Shown here: positions 8,088 through 17,085 of the stretch, one piece after another | Position numbering within the stretch: the stretch's first letter is position 1 | Layout: each line of letters begins with the position of its first letter | From: Variovorax sp. OK212 | Lineage (GTDB): Bacteria > Pseudomonadota > Gammaproteobacteria > Burkholderiales > Burkholderiaceae_C | Reading direction: 5' to 3' | DNA: 64,000 bases | Assembly (NCBI RefSeq): GCF_900112425.1 | Contig: NZ_FOLP01000027.1 | Coordinates: forward strand, 1 to 64,000 | Made by a program: the position numbers and the translations under genes | Notes under the pieces: model-generated | Database searches by the model: none | Seen by the model: only the letters and a program-made list of their open reading frames with translations | Told to the model about the DNA's origin: nothing

Positions 8088-8613
8088 CGACACCGAGGCA
8101 TCGGCCGTCGTCGCACGGTCGCTGTCATTCTTCTTCGCGCCGGCCGCGTGTTGCACCGTGACAGCCGCACGCAGCGCTCCTGACACGGGGACGCCGGCAG
8201 ACGTCGCCGGCCGCGCGGGGCGCGGGTCGGCACCTTGTGTGGACTCTGGCCAAGGGCGCCTGTCCGCCCCGGTGCCGGTCTGGTCCCACCCCGCCCGCCC
8301 CGCCCCGCCCCTCATCGCAGCACGGCTGGCGCGGTTTCATCGATCGAACGAATCACGCGATGCCTGTTGGTCGCTCACCGGGCCTTCGTCCCCTGCAATG
8401 CAAGCAGGCTCGCGCCCATGCGACGCGAAGACGCCCGCGACGGCGGTGCTCGAACCATGAGTCAAGGCACGTGCTCCGGAATCTGCATCAGCTGCTGCGA
8501 GCCGTGGGCGCCAGGTCGGCGACGCCTCGAAGGGCGGTTCGGCCGCCGGCCAAGCGCCGCGCCGAAGATGCCCTGCCTGCCTGGCGTTATTCTTGGCAGC
8601 AGGAGTGCCGACG
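8088..8613. other. Intergenic stretch without a supported gene
   Basis: Frames in this 526-base stretch are arginine- and proline-rich shadows. The last 20 bases carry the GCAGGAG ribosome site of the next gene. Confidence 0.45.
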
Positions 8614-9039
8614 ATGCCCAGCTACAGCTATCTTTGGGACGGAACGCAATCGGGATGGACGCTGCTGAAGATTCGCCGCTCGCTGCGCGCCATCACCGTG
8701 GTCTTCGACGCGCAGGGACCCAGTCGCCAGCAGATTCAGGCGCTGCGGCGCACGGTGCCGAGCTTGCGCGAGGTCTCGGCCGGGCAAGCGGTGCGGCAGC
8801 TGTGGGGGCGACCCAGTGTCGAGCTCGGCGAGTTCGACATCCCCATTGCACGCCGCCTTGTCGCAGAGCTTGAACGCTGCGGCCTGCGGGTGCGAGAAAA
8901 GGTGACGGACCGAACGATATACCTTCCTTTCAACGAGATCTGCCTGCATGCGCTCATCATCGAAGACGCGAGGGTGCTCCAACAAGTGGTCGCGCAGGCA
9001 TTGAGGAAGCGACTGCCAGTCCGGCAAGTGCAAACCTGA
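8614..9039 (+). CDS. Unknown small protein, possible ribosomal L7/L12-like fold
   Basis: A 141-residue protein starting MPSYSYLWDG after GCAGGAG. I know no family name. The middle reads ALRRTVPSLREVSAGQAVRQLWG, then IPIARRLVAELERCGLRVRE. This pattern (a helix with LxE, then a helix ending in LExxGxxV) recalls the C-terminal domain of ribosomal protein L7/L12, which recurs in phage and mobile-element proteins. This is a weak structural inference. The C-terminal 40 residues are ordinary and hydrophilic. There are no neighbours on the same transcript within 500 bases. Confidence 0.55.
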   Translation: MPSYSYLWDGTQSGWTLLKIRRSLRAITVVFDAQGPSRQQIQALRRTVPSLREVSAGQAVRQLWGRPSVELGEFDIPIARRLVAELERCGLRVREKVTDRTIYLPFNEICLHALIIEDARVLQQVVAQALRKRLPVRQVQT

Positions 9040-9812
9040 GGGCAAGGGCACGCGGGTGGACATTGGGCCCTGTCCGGCTCGCCCTGCGGGTGCCAATTGC
9101 GGCATGACGCAGGTCCGTGCGAGTCCCTTCGTGAGGGTCACCCCCCATATTCGACTCGCTCCATCCACCCGTACGCCGACCTTCGCTCACGGCGCGGTCG
9201 GGCCGACGACGGGTGGCGCCCGGGTGGGCGCTCGGAAGGCGGCCAACCCCTGCGGACCGCCTGCACGCCCAGGGCTTATTTGCTGCAGGTGCCTGGCTGC
9301 GCCAAGTCACGCTTGGCCACATCGGGGATCTGCTCCAGGACGGCACGGTCCAGGACGCGCCCATCTTGATGATGAACTTGCCACGAAGCAGGTCTTGCCG
9401 GCTTCCATGGCCACCGACAGGGCATCGGGAGAGAACGCTGGGCACCCCGGCGCACGTGCAGTTGGACGGCCGCGCGTGTGCCACTGTCACCACGCTGGGG
9501 ACCCGCGCGCTCTGGGGGGCGTGCGCGAGCGGACGCCTCACGCCTTCCCTCACAACCGCTAGGCACAGGCGCAAGGGCCCATCGCGCGCCTGTGGCCCGA
9601 CGCTGTCCGTCGCCGTTGCGCCTTGACGTGCCAGCAGCGTCTCGGCGCGGGAGCACGTCATACCTTCCCTCGCCTGCAACAGGCTTCAAAACCTGAACGT
9701 CGGCTGAACAACAAAAGGTTTCGATTGTGATAACTTCACATTGCAATAAAAAGTAATACCAAAGAAGTCAGATCCCGTCGGCTTCCCAGAGTGAACCCGG
9801 AGGCGAGAGCCC
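9040..9812. other. Intergenic stretch ending in an AT-rich promoter region
   Basis: No frame in this 773-base stretch resembles a known protein on either strand. At 9700-9770 the composition turns sharply AT-rich (GATTGTGATAACTTC, then AATAAAAAGTAATACC), which looks like a promoter for the gene at 9813, whose ribosome site is GGAGGCGAGAGCCC. Confidence 0.5.
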
Positions 9813-10490
9813 ATGCCCCTTCCCTTTTTGATTGAACTCGCACAGCGACCCCTGCCTTTGGCCGTCACGTGTCCCCAGCAGTCGAGGCACGTCGCGCGTT
9901 TGAAAGCGACCGGTCTTATCGAGGCCACGCTCGCCCTGTCGCACGCTCGCCAGCGTTGTACGCGGGCTGCTTTGGTTCACGCCCTCACCGAAGAGGGGGT
10001 CCAGGACATCGCGGAGGTGAGGGGACGCCTTCCCCCGCGGACGGTCGGGCAGGAAAGACACAGCCTCGCGCTGGCCTTCCTGCGCTTCCTCGAGCACGCC
10101 GATTTTCCTGCGATCGTGACGCAACCGGATGAATGCGATGCTGCGGCGCACCTGGTGGCCGAGGGTTTGATCCATGGCGCGGTCGACGAGATCGGGGGCG
10201 ACAGCGCCGAAGCCGTGATCCGCGGACTGACGACGAGCGGCAGGGCGTTGCTCTCACCCCGCATGGGCAAGGGCGCGATGGCGCGCGGGCGCGGTTCGAG
10301 GGCTGCAGAACGTCGGGCTCTCGGCGCGCCCATTCCTTCGCGTTCGTCCCTGCTGGGGCAGGTTCGCCGCGCGGCATGCGCAACCGCGCTGGCCGCGGTG
10401 ACGCGACCGTCCTTGACCATTCCCGCGGCGTCCCGTTCTTCATCATCCCCTTGGAGGTGTTCGCATGCTGCTCTGTGCCCTGCTCATTGA
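9813..10490 (+). CDS. Protein with two tandem winged-helix-like repeats
   Basis: The first ~150 of 225 residues contain an internal duplication. Repeat 1 (about residues 1-65) has VARLKATGLIEATL ... AALVHALTEEGVQDI; repeat 2 (about 75-150) has AAHLVAEGLIHGAV ... EAVIRGLTTSGRALL. Each has the 'L-x-A/G-x-GLI-x-A ... A-x-V-x-x-LT-x-x-G' signature typical of small winged-helix-like proteins, so DNA binding is a reasonable guess. A strong GGAGG ribosome site lies 9-10 bases before the ATG. After residue 150 the frame becomes low-complexity and runs 26 bases into the next gene, so the true end may be nearer 10260 with a disrupted stop. The response regulator follows in the same direction. Confidence 0.6.
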   Translation: MPLPFLIELAQRPLPLAVTCPQQSRHVARLKATGLIEATLALSHARQRCTRAALVHALTEEGVQDIAEVRGRLPPRTVGQERHSLALAFLRFLEHADFPAIVTQPDECDAAAHLVAEGLIHGAVDEIGGDSAEAVIRGLTTSGRALLSPRMGKGAMARGRGSRAAERRALGAPIPSRSSLLGQVRRAACATALAAVTRPSLTIPAASRSSSSPWRCSHAALCPAH

Positions 10491-10896
10491 AGACAGTCAG
10501 ACATTCCGGGACGGCTTGATCCCGGCGCTGCACGACATGGCTGCCGTGGAGGTCATCGCCGTCGCAGAGACGGCCCGTGACGCGGTGGCGGCACTGGGCG
10601 CGCTTCCTGATCGCTGGCAGCTCGCCGTCGTGGACCTGGTGTTGCGCGAAGGATCCGGTCTGGACGTGCTGCGTGCGATGGAGCGCCGCTTGGCGCATCA
10701 GCGAGTCGTCGTCCTGACGAACTATGCGACCCCGGAGATGCGAGAGCGGGTCCAGCGGCTCGGTGCTGACGTCCTGTTCGACAAATTCACGGAGATGGAT
10801 GCATTCTTCGAATGGTGCACGCAGCTTCACTGCACGCAAGGGGCCAGCGGCCGGTCGCGCGCGGCGGCGCCGCCTCGCATCAAACCCCCTGGCTGA
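10465..10896 (+). CDS. Stand-alone response-regulator receiver protein
   Basis: A 143-residue single-domain receiver. It shows the acidic pocket (Glu9-Asp10 in LLIEDSQTFRDGLIPAL), the phospho-acceptor Asp57 in LAVVDLVL, the threonine in VVLTNYATPEMRE, and the lysine in ADVLFDKFTE. After about residue 125 it ends in a Gln/Arg/Pro-rich tail with no output domain, so it would act by protein contact, as CheY/Spo0F-like proteins do. A TTGGAGG site precedes the ATG. A decayed relative with the same SQTIR...LIPAL, LAVFDL and SGL motifs lies at 33.4-33.8 kb. No histidine kinase is adjacent. Confidence 0.85.
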   Translation: MLLCALLIEDSQTFRDGLIPALHDMAAVEVIAVAETARDAVAALGALPDRWQLAVVDLVLREGSGLDVLRAMERRLAHQRVVVLTNYATPEMRERVQRLGADVLFDKFTEMDAFFEWCTQLHCTQGASGRSRAAAPPRIKPPG

Positions 10897-11053
10897 GCGT
10901 CGCGTGACGGTACCGCCACGAGCGGCCCTGTGCCGACGGTGGGCGCCGTCGACGGCAGCGTCCAAGTCATAAAGGGGCAAAGACCGGCGGCGGCGGCGTT
11001 CGGCAACGCGCGAGCGACATGGCACAGCGACCCTGCGTGCGCCACGCGTTTGA

Positions 11054-11749
11054 TCAGAAGGCGCCCAGCGCGCCCGATGCCGCTTCGCGATCCTCGAGCA
11101 CGTAGCCGGCACCGCGAACCGTGTGCAGCAGTTTCACGTCGAAGGGGCCGTCCAGTTTCTTGCGCAGGCGCCCCACGGTGACCTCGAGCGTGCTGCAGTC
11201 GTCCTCGAAGCGCGTGTTCCACACGCGCTGCGCGAGCGTGGCGTGCGACACGACCTTGCCGGGGTGCTGGAGGAGCTCGGCGAGCAAGTCGAATTCCTTG
11301 GGTGAGAGCTTGAGCCGGACGCGGTTGCGTGCGCATTCGCGGCGTTGGAGATCGACCTGGAGGTCGGCCAACTGCACACGCGTCAACGGCGGTGGCGTGC
11401 GTCGCTGCAGCAGCGCCTGCACGCGCACGCGCAGTGCCGCTGCGGAAAAGGGCATCGCGAGGTAGTCGTCCGCGCCGAGCTGCAGTCCCCGCAGGCGGTC
11501 TGCGAGCTTGTCGCGCGCGGTGAGTATCAGCACGGGCATTTGCTTGGTGCGGCGGATGGCCTGCAGGACGGCGAGGTCGGCGCCTGCCAGGGCCACGTCG
11601 AGCAGCACCAGGGCATAGTCTCCCTCGATCGCGAGGTAGCGCCCTTCCACACCATCGCGCGCAAGATCGAGGTGACAGCCCAATCCTTCCAGGCCCTCCC
11701 GGACGCAATCGGTGAGCATGGTCTCGTCTTCAATGAGCAGTATCCGCAT
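11054..11749 (-). CDS. Orphan OmpR/PhoB-family response regulator lacking the conserved lysine
   Basis: A 231-residue regulator: receiver domain (residues 1-115) and winged-helix DNA-binding domain (about 130-225). The latter contains LKLSPKEFDLLAELLQHPGKVVSH, DDCSTLEVTVGRLRKKL and LLHTVRGAGYVLE, most like the CopR/QseB/CusR group. Acidic residues Glu7-Asp8 and the phospho-site Asp51 (VLLDVAL) are present. However, the otherwise nearly invariant KPF motif reads MPF: Met99 replaces the lysine that couples phosphorylation to output. No sensor kinase lies next to it. It faces the stand-alone receiver gene across a 157-base gap. The Lys-to-Met change may make it phosphorylation-independent. Confidence 0.9.
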   Translation of the reverse strand: MRILLIEDETMLTDCVREGLEGLGCHLDLARDGVEGRYLAIEGDYALVLLDVALAGADLAVLQAIRRTKQMPVLILTARDKLADRLRGLQLGADDYLAMPFSAAALRVRVQALLQRRTPPPLTRVQLADLQVDLQRRECARNRVRLKLSPKEFDLLAELLQHPGKVVSHATLAQRVWNTRFEDDCSTLEVTVGRLRKKLDGPFDVKLLHTVRGAGYVLEDREAASGALGAF

Positions 11750-12789
11750 CGCGCTGTGCCAGTGAGGAGCCCAAAAGGAAGGGGTGGTCGTCGTCCACGT
11801 CGTCTCTCGAGTTTATGCCTCGCGCGCCGCCACGGCCACCACGGGATCGTCGCGTGTCACGAGGCGGGCGATTGTCGCGCAAGCCCAGGTTCTCGTCGTC
11901 CCCGCCCGCTCACCGTGGCCATGTCTTGGTCACCAAGACCGTGCGGCGGCCCGGCTGTCGCAACGCCCGGCACAGCGGGACCGGGCCCGGACCCCTGCCG
12001 AGCGCGCACGCATGGCGCATGCTTCGGCGGTCTGCATCTTCGCGCTCGGCGGGCGATCGAGGCGGTCAGGCTGGACAAGGTCCTCCGGTTCAGCTTCGGG
12101 GCGGCTGGCGCCCGATGGTGTCCCCGGGGGGCGGTGCATCGGCGCGGCGTTGGGGCTGCATGGGCGATGAGCTCGGCCGTGTGAGCCCTTCGTGGTTTCT
12201 TTCTAGGGTTGGGGGTGGCGCGGGGTCCTTGGGACGTGAGGCGGGCGCCCCGCCGGCGGCGCCGGCGTCGGGGAGCTCCAGGTTCGCGCCTTCGCGTTCA
12301 TCCCCTGCCGGGACCGCCCGCTCGGGCGGCCTTGCGCATCCCTGGCGCGGGACTGCGTCCCCGACTTCCGATGCGTGACGTGCCTGCGGCACGTGGGGGC
12401 GCTCGCCGCGCGGCGGTTGCCTGCCCGCACCGGAGGCCTCGTGGGCGGCCGTTTTCCTGATTTCTTCGCTTGTGTCCGGTGACTGTGCGCGCGCGGAGCC
12501 GGGCGCCCGGCTGCGCCTGCAAGGGGGTGTTCATAACGCCTGCGCGTTACGAAGGCTTCCCCCTTGCGCTCCCGTCCCCGTGCGCGCCGGACGCCACCGG
12601 GCGAAGAACTCAGGAGAACGGCAGCCAGCCGCCAGGAGGCGGCCGGTGCGTGCAGGCAACCCTTCCTGGAAGGGCTCCGAATCTAGGAATCCGGCCTGCC
12701 GGAAGAAAGAGGCGCAGCGGCTGCGGTGCCTCGGGTTCCTTTGTCCGTGTGTGTGCATTGACTGTTCATTTCAACGAAAGGAAATTGCC
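11750..12789. other. Long intergenic region upstream of parB
   Basis: About 1 kb with no supported gene. The part 12230-12460 is GC-rich with several strong hairpins (for example GGCGCCCC...GGCGCCGGCG near 12240). It has a block TTCGCGTTCATCCCCTGC near 12294 that resembles one near 10339 in front of the receiver gene (TTCGCGTTCGTCCCTGC). The last 40 bases become AT-richer and end ACGAAAGGAAATTGCC before the parB start. Confidence 0.45.
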
Positions 12790-14955
12790 ATGAACGCGAT
12801 TGCTGATGCGAAGAAGACCCGGGTTTTGACGAAGGCGGCACCGCCGGTGACCCGCGCGAAACGGGGCCGCGCTGCGCCGCGCCAAGCCGGTGAAGACGCC
12901 GGGTCGGGGACGGCAAAACCCCCGTCGCGGGACCTGCTCGTGCCGCTGGACCGCCTCGTGCTCGGGGAGGCGAACGTCCGGCGTGTGCAAGGCGCCGAAG
13001 GGCTGGCCGAGCTCGCCGCGCTGATCGACGCGCAGGGCTTGCTGCAGCGCCTGAGCGTGGTGGCCCAGGACGATGGTTGCTACGCCGTCGTGGCCGGCGG
13101 GCGGCGCTTGCGCGCGTTGCAGATGTTGGCCGAGCGCGGGCGCCTGGCAGGTGCCCACCCGGTCGAGTGCCGTCTGTGCGATGCGGTGCATGCGCGGCAG
13201 GTGTCGCTCGCGGAGAACTCGGGGCGCGAGGCCATGCACCCGGCCGACCAGATGGTGGCGTTTCGACAGCTCATCGAGGACGAGCACCTGAGCGTGGCGC
13301 AGGTGGCGCAGCGCTTTGGCGTCTCGGTGCTGAGCGTCGAGCGGCGCCTGCGGCTCGCGCGGCTGGCCCCCCGTTTCATCGCCATGTACCGCGCCGGGGA
13401 GATCGACAACGACCAGCTGCAGGCGCTCGCGCTGATCGACGACCTTCAGGCGCAGGAGGCGGTCTGGGACGGCCTGCGCCCGCACGACCGCAGCGCATGG
13501 CGCATCCGCGATGCGGTCACCGCCGAGGCCTGCAGCGCGGACAGCCGGCTCGCTCGCTTCGTCGGGCTGGACGCCTACGAGGCCGAGGGCGGCGCGGTGC
13601 GCCGGGACCTCTTCGCCTCGGGCGAGGATCTGTCAGGCATCTTCCTCGACGACCTGCCGAGGCTGCATGCGTTGGCGATGGAGCGGCTGCGCGGCCATGC
13701 CGAGGCCGTGCGCACCGAGGGCTGGTCGTGGGTCGAGGTCACGCTCGACACCGATCGGGCCGCATGGCGCGGTTTCGGCTTCGAGGCGCAGGGCGAGCGG
13801 GCGCCCATGCCGCAGGAGGCCCAGGCCCTCGCCAAGCTGGAGGCGCTGGCGCTGACGTCCGCGCAGGCCCTGGATGCGCACCAGACGGACGGCGACCCCG
13901 AGGCCGATGACTTCGAGGCGCGCGAGGCGCAGCTCGGCGGCGCGCTGGACAAGGTGGAGGACGAGCTCGAGGCGGCGCGCGCGGCACTGCGGCAGTGGTC
14001 GCCCGAGCAGCTCGCGCGTGCCGGTGCGCTCGTGCGGCTGGACAGCCGCGGCGAGGTGGTGGTCGAGCGCGGCCTCGTGCGTCCCGCCGACCGGGCGGCA
14101 CGTCGCGCCGGGATGGGGACCGCAGAGGGGGCAGGGGAAGGCATGACGGCGGATGACGAATCCGCGCAGTCCTCGGATGCGCAGGCTGGCGTGACCGCCA
14201 GGGGTGCCATCAGCGAGCGCCTGATGCGCGACCTGAGCGCGCACCGCACGGCGGCGCTGCAGGCTGCCTTGCTGCAACAGCCGCACGTGGCACTCGCGGC
14301 GCTGGCGCATCGCATGGCCGAGACGGTGTTCAGCCTCTACGGGCCGGGCAACGACATCGTGGGCGTGTCCACGCGCGTGTGCGGCGACGGCACGCTCGCG
14401 CAGGCGGCCACCGACCATGGCGACAGCCGCGCGGCGGGCGTGCTCGGGCAGGCCGAGAGCCTGTGGGGCGACCAGCTGCCGGGCAACCCCGACGCGCTCT
14501 TCGCGTGGCTGCTCGCGCAGCCGCAGGAGGTGCTGCTGGACCTGCTCGCGTACTGCACGGCGCGCAGCGTCGATGCGATGCGCACGCGCATGCCGTCGCG
14601 CGCGGACATGAGCGACGCGCTCGCCGCCGCGCTCGGCCTGGACATGGCCGACTGGTGGCAGCCGACGCAGCGGCACTACCTGCTGCACGTGAGCAAGTCG
14701 GCAATGTGCGAAGCGGTGCGCGAGGCCACGGGCGCCGAGCTTCCGGCGTCCCTCGCTGCGCTCAAGAAGCCCGCGCTCGCGGCGCATTGCGCCAGCCAGC
14801 TCGAAGGCACGCGGTGGGTGCCGCTGCCGCTGCGTACGCAGCACGCGCGGAGTGAGGAGAACGAGCAGAACGAGGAGGGCGCAGCGTCTGAAATGGCGCC
14901 AGGCGAGGAAGACGAAGGCGAAGAGGGCGACGCTGATCGCCAGACGCAAGGTTGA
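12790..14955 (+). CDS. parB: Long ParB/RepB/Spo0J-type partition protein
   Basis: A 721-residue ParB-like protein. Residues about 49-150 form the ParB N-terminal (CTP-binding) domain, with the VAGGRRLRAL box at 102-110 and the AENSGREAMHP box near 142. Residues about 168-200 contain the helix-turn-helix LSVAQVAQRFGVSVLSVERRLRLARLAP. The remaining ~500 residues (alpha-helical, with a highly acidic tail rich in Glu) are not found in chromosomal ParB, but long ParB-like proteins of this type occur on conjugative elements of beta- and gamma-proteobacteria. The ATG at 12790 with AAAGGAA was chosen; the frame upstream is leader. The only ParA-like ATPase nearby belongs to the Stb-like operon, so this protein may act as a regulator as much as in partition. 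Confidence 0.85.
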   Translation: MNAIADAKKTRVLTKAAPPVTRAKRGRAAPRQAGEDAGSGTAKPPSRDLLVPLDRLVLGEANVRRVQGAEGLAELAALIDAQGLLQRLSVVAQDDGCYAVVAGGRRLRALQMLAERGRLAGAHPVECRLCDAVHARQVSLAENSGREAMHPADQMVAFRQLIEDEHLSVAQVAQRFGVSVLSVERRLRLARLAPRFIAMYRAGEIDNDQLQALALIDDLQAQEAVWDGLRPHDRSAWRIRDAVTAEACSADSRLARFVGLDAYEAEGGAVRRDLFASGEDLSGIFLDDLPRLHALAMERLRGHAEAVRTEGWSWVEVTLDTDRAAWRGFGFEAQGERAPMPQEAQALAKLEALALTSAQALDAHQTDGDPEADDFEAREAQLGGALDKVEDELEAARAALRQWSPEQLARAGALVRLDSRGEVVVERGLVRPADRAARRAGMGTAEGAGEGMTADDESAQSSDAQAGVTARGAISERLMRDLSAHRTAALQAALLQQPHVALAALAHRMAETVFSLYGPGNDIVGVSTRVCGDGTLAQAATDHGDSRAAGVLGQAESLWGDQLPGNPDALFAWLLAQPQEVLLDLLAYCTARSVDAMRTRMPSRADMSDALAAALGLDMADWWQPTQRHYLLHVSKSAMCEAVREATGAELPASLAALKKPALAAHCASQLEGTRWVPLPLRTQHARSEENEQNEEGAASEMAPGEEDEGEEGDADRQTQG

Positions 14956-14967
14956 ACCTGCACGAAG

Positions 14968-15003
14968 CCCTGCCTGTGCCGCCGGTGCGGGCGGGGTTTT
15001 TTT
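14968..15003 (+). terminator. Terminator after parB
   Basis: Stem CCCTGCC / GGCGGGG (one G-T pair) with a 15-base GC-rich loop, then seven T. It lies 13 bases past the parB stop and in the gap to the convergent stbC-like gene. Confidence 0.65.
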
Positions 15004-15041
15004 CCGGCGAACGCGACGCCGCGGCTTTGGCGAGGGGGGGT

Positions 15042-15512
15042 TCAGCGGCGCAGGGCTTCCTCGACCCGGGCACGTGTGGGCGCGTCGAGCGATGCCCAGT
15101 TGCGCTGCAGCGCGCGGCCCAGGCGCGCCGGTGCAGGATCCTCCCAGCCGAGCGCCACGGTCGCGGCGGCGCCGGACAGCGCGGCCATCGCGCACAGCAG
15201 CGCGGCGGCGCGCCACCGCGGCGAGGGCCCGCGCAACGCCGGGGTGCGCGCCGGGCCCTGCGCATCGCCGCGCGCCTGCAGGGCGGCTTCGATGCGCGCG
15301 GCCGCGCTGTCCAGCCGTCGCGCGGCCTCGAGCAGCGCCGATGGGGCCTCGACGCTGCGCTGTACGAGCGTGGTGAGCGCGGCGAGGTCGGCCGCGAGCG
15401 CTTCGCGCGCGGCCTGGACGTTCGACGCGGCTTCCTCGGCGCGCTGCAGCAGCGGTTCGACATCTTCCAGCAGGATGTGCAGCGCGGCCTGCTGGGCGCT
15501 TGTCGCGCTCAT
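15042..15512 (-). CDS. StbC-like membrane protein of the stability operon
   Basis: A 156-residue protein: an alanine-rich coiled-coil-forming N-terminal half (residues about 8-80), one membrane segment (about 104-123, RWRAAALLCAMAALSGAAATV) and a short C-terminal tail. It is the third gene of a three-gene operon whose ATG overlaps the stop of the ParA-like gene (ATGA). Order, spacing and the place beside the transfer origin match stbABC of the IncW plasmid R388, where stbC is the small last gene. Assignment is by context and architecture, not by sequence recognition, so confidence in the name is modest. Confidence 0.6.
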   Translation of the reverse strand: MSATSAQQAALHILLEDVEPLLQRAEEAASNVQAAREALAADLAALTTLVQRSVEAPSALLEAARRLDSAAARIEAALQARGDAQGPARTPALRGPSPRWRAAALLCAMAALSGAAATVALGWEDPAPARLGRALQRNWASLDAPTRARVEEALRR

Positions 15513-16267
15513 GGCTTGCGCGCCGGCTTCGCCGGTGCGAACAGCAGCGCGTGCACACGCACCAGGTTGTCCTGCGCCGTGACCGCGAGGTCATGCGTCA
15601 TCTGCGCGGCCATCGCGCGCTCCAGGGCTTCCATGTCGCCCGCGCGCCGCGCTTCGGCGCGTGCGGCGCGCCAGTCGGTGGCGTCGCGCGCGAGCTCGCC
15701 GATGGTGCGCCGGCTCGCTTTCGCGAGCTCGAAGACCTCGCTGCGCGCGACCACCGCGTGCGGCTCGAAGACCGCCTTGCCCTGTCCGTACGTCAGGCCG
15801 TAGCCCACCACCTGGGGGTAGATCGCGGCAACGCTCTCCAGGCTGTCGCTGGGGTACTGGTTGAAGACGACGCGCACCCGGCGCGGCTCGACGCCGAGCG
15901 CGTGCAGCCAGTCGACGGTGGCGATCGTGTCGCGCTGCTGCTTGTCCGCCGGCACCGTGGGCACGAGCACCAGGTCGAATTCGCGGACGGCGCTGCGAAA
16001 GCGCGCCATCTCGCTCATGAACGCCGCGACGTTGGAGGCGCCCACGTCCACGATGAGGTCGTCGTGGACCATGATCTCGCGAAAGATATCCCGGAAGCGG
16101 CTCGCGCTGAAGGCCTCCACATCGAGCGCCTCGACCGTGTCGACGTCGCTCGCGTTGAGCGACTCCACGCTCACGACGCGCGCGCGCGGCGTGAAGGCCG
16201 CCAGCAGGTGGACCGCCAGCGTGCTCTTGCCGACGTTGCCCGAAAGGTTGAGAACGCAGGTTTTCAT
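15509..16267 (-). CDS. StbB-like ParA-family ATPase
   Basis: A 252-residue ParA/MinD-type ATPase with the deviant Walker A motif SGNVGKST (residues 9-16), the Walker A' strand DLIVDVGASN, and a switch-like VPTVPADKQQRDT. In R388 the ParA-like StbB is needed for conjugation and StbA for plasmid positioning; the present gene occupies the same middle position of a three-gene operon. Start and stop overlap its neighbours by four bases on both sides (ATGA), so translation is probably coupled. No DNA-binding N-terminal domain is present, as in StbB. Confidence 0.8.
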   Translation of the reverse strand: MKTCVLNLSGNVGKSTLAVHLLAAFTPRARVVSVESLNASDVDTVEALDVEAFSASRFRDIFREIMVHDDLIVDVGASNVAAFMSEMARFRSAVREFDLVLVPTVPADKQQRDTIATVDWLHALGVEPRRVRVVFNQYPSDSLESVAAIYPQVVGYGLTYGQGKAVFEPHAVVARSEVFELAKASRRTIGELARDATDWRAARAEARRAGDMEALERAMAAQMTHDLAVTAQDNLVRVHALLFAPAKPARKP

Positions 16268-16716
16268 GGGAAGGACCTCGCTTTCCTGGAAGCGCTGCTC
16301 GCGCGCGCGGCCTGCGCGTAGTCGCGCGACGCGGCGCGCTGCGCGCTCGCGAGCGCGTCCAGCACCGCCGAGGGGCCTGCCGCGGACCCGCTCGCGGACG
16401 CGACGCCCGGGGGCGGGCAGGGGGCCAATGACTGCGGCGGCAAGGGCGGCAGGGGCGAGTGCACCGCGCGCCGCTTGCGCGCGCGCACCAGGCCCGCGCG
16501 GTAGTTGTTCCAGCTCACCGACAGACCGCCCGCGCGCAGACGCGCGTGGATCGCCGCATGACCGTGACCCAGGGCGTGGGCGTGACCGATGGCGTCGGCC
16601 AGGCGCGCGATCACCGCCGACACGCTGCGCAGGCGCTGCGCGACCAGCGCCTGCGTGTCGCGCTGCAGTGCATCGAGCGTGTCGACGCCGGGCCGGGGAT
16701 CGGGCTGGCTGTCCAT
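16264..16716 (-). CDS. StbA-like first gene of the stability operon
   Basis: A 150-residue protein beginning MDSQPDPRPG if the ATG at 16716 is used; an in-frame ATG at 16749 would add 11 residues. The N-terminal half (ALVAQRLRSVSAVIARLADAI ... AIHARLRAGGLSVSWNNYRAGLVRARKR) resembles a helix-turn-helix DNA-binding region of the kind proposed for StbA and for TraK/MobC-like accessory proteins. The C-terminal half is proline/alanine/serine-rich and likely disordered. By analogy with R388 StbA it would bind repeats upstream of its own operon next to oriT. The family assignment rests on operon position. Confidence 0.6.
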   Translation of the reverse strand: MDSQPDPRPGVDTLDALQRDTQALVAQRLRSVSAVIARLADAIGHAHALGHGHAAIHARLRAGGLSVSWNNYRAGLVRARKRRAVHSPLPPLPPQSLAPCPPPGVASASGSAAGPSAVLDALASAQRAASRDYAQAARASSASRKARSFP

Positions 16717-17085
16717 GCGGTTGCCTGTAAATCCTCTTTGGCGATACATTTCGCCGGATGAAGTGGAGTTTGTCTCGTTGAAGTGGATTTTTCAAGCGCG
16801 ACTTTGTCATCGGACGCACTTTGAAGCCGCCACGGAGAGCATTTCGATGCAGCGGGAGACGGAAAGGACACGCAATGCACGCACCGAGGATGCAACTGCT
16901 GCTCGCGCCGGCCCTTGGCCGGTCGATGTCACGCGCTCGGGCGGCCTGCGGCACGCCCGAAGGGGGAGGCCGCCGCCTGTTGCGCACGAGGGGGCCGGGG
17001 CACCGCGCCGGGTGCAGCCTGCTGCGCCTCCTGAGGGGCATCCTCGCCTGCCGCGCCCGACCGGGCCGCCCCCGCCCAGGGGTCG

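Noticed and set aside
9276..9746. Minus-strand frame between the L7/L12-like gene and the winged-helix gene
   Set aside because: Low-complexity Arg/Pro text; a few protein-like words at its end were not enough to call a gene.
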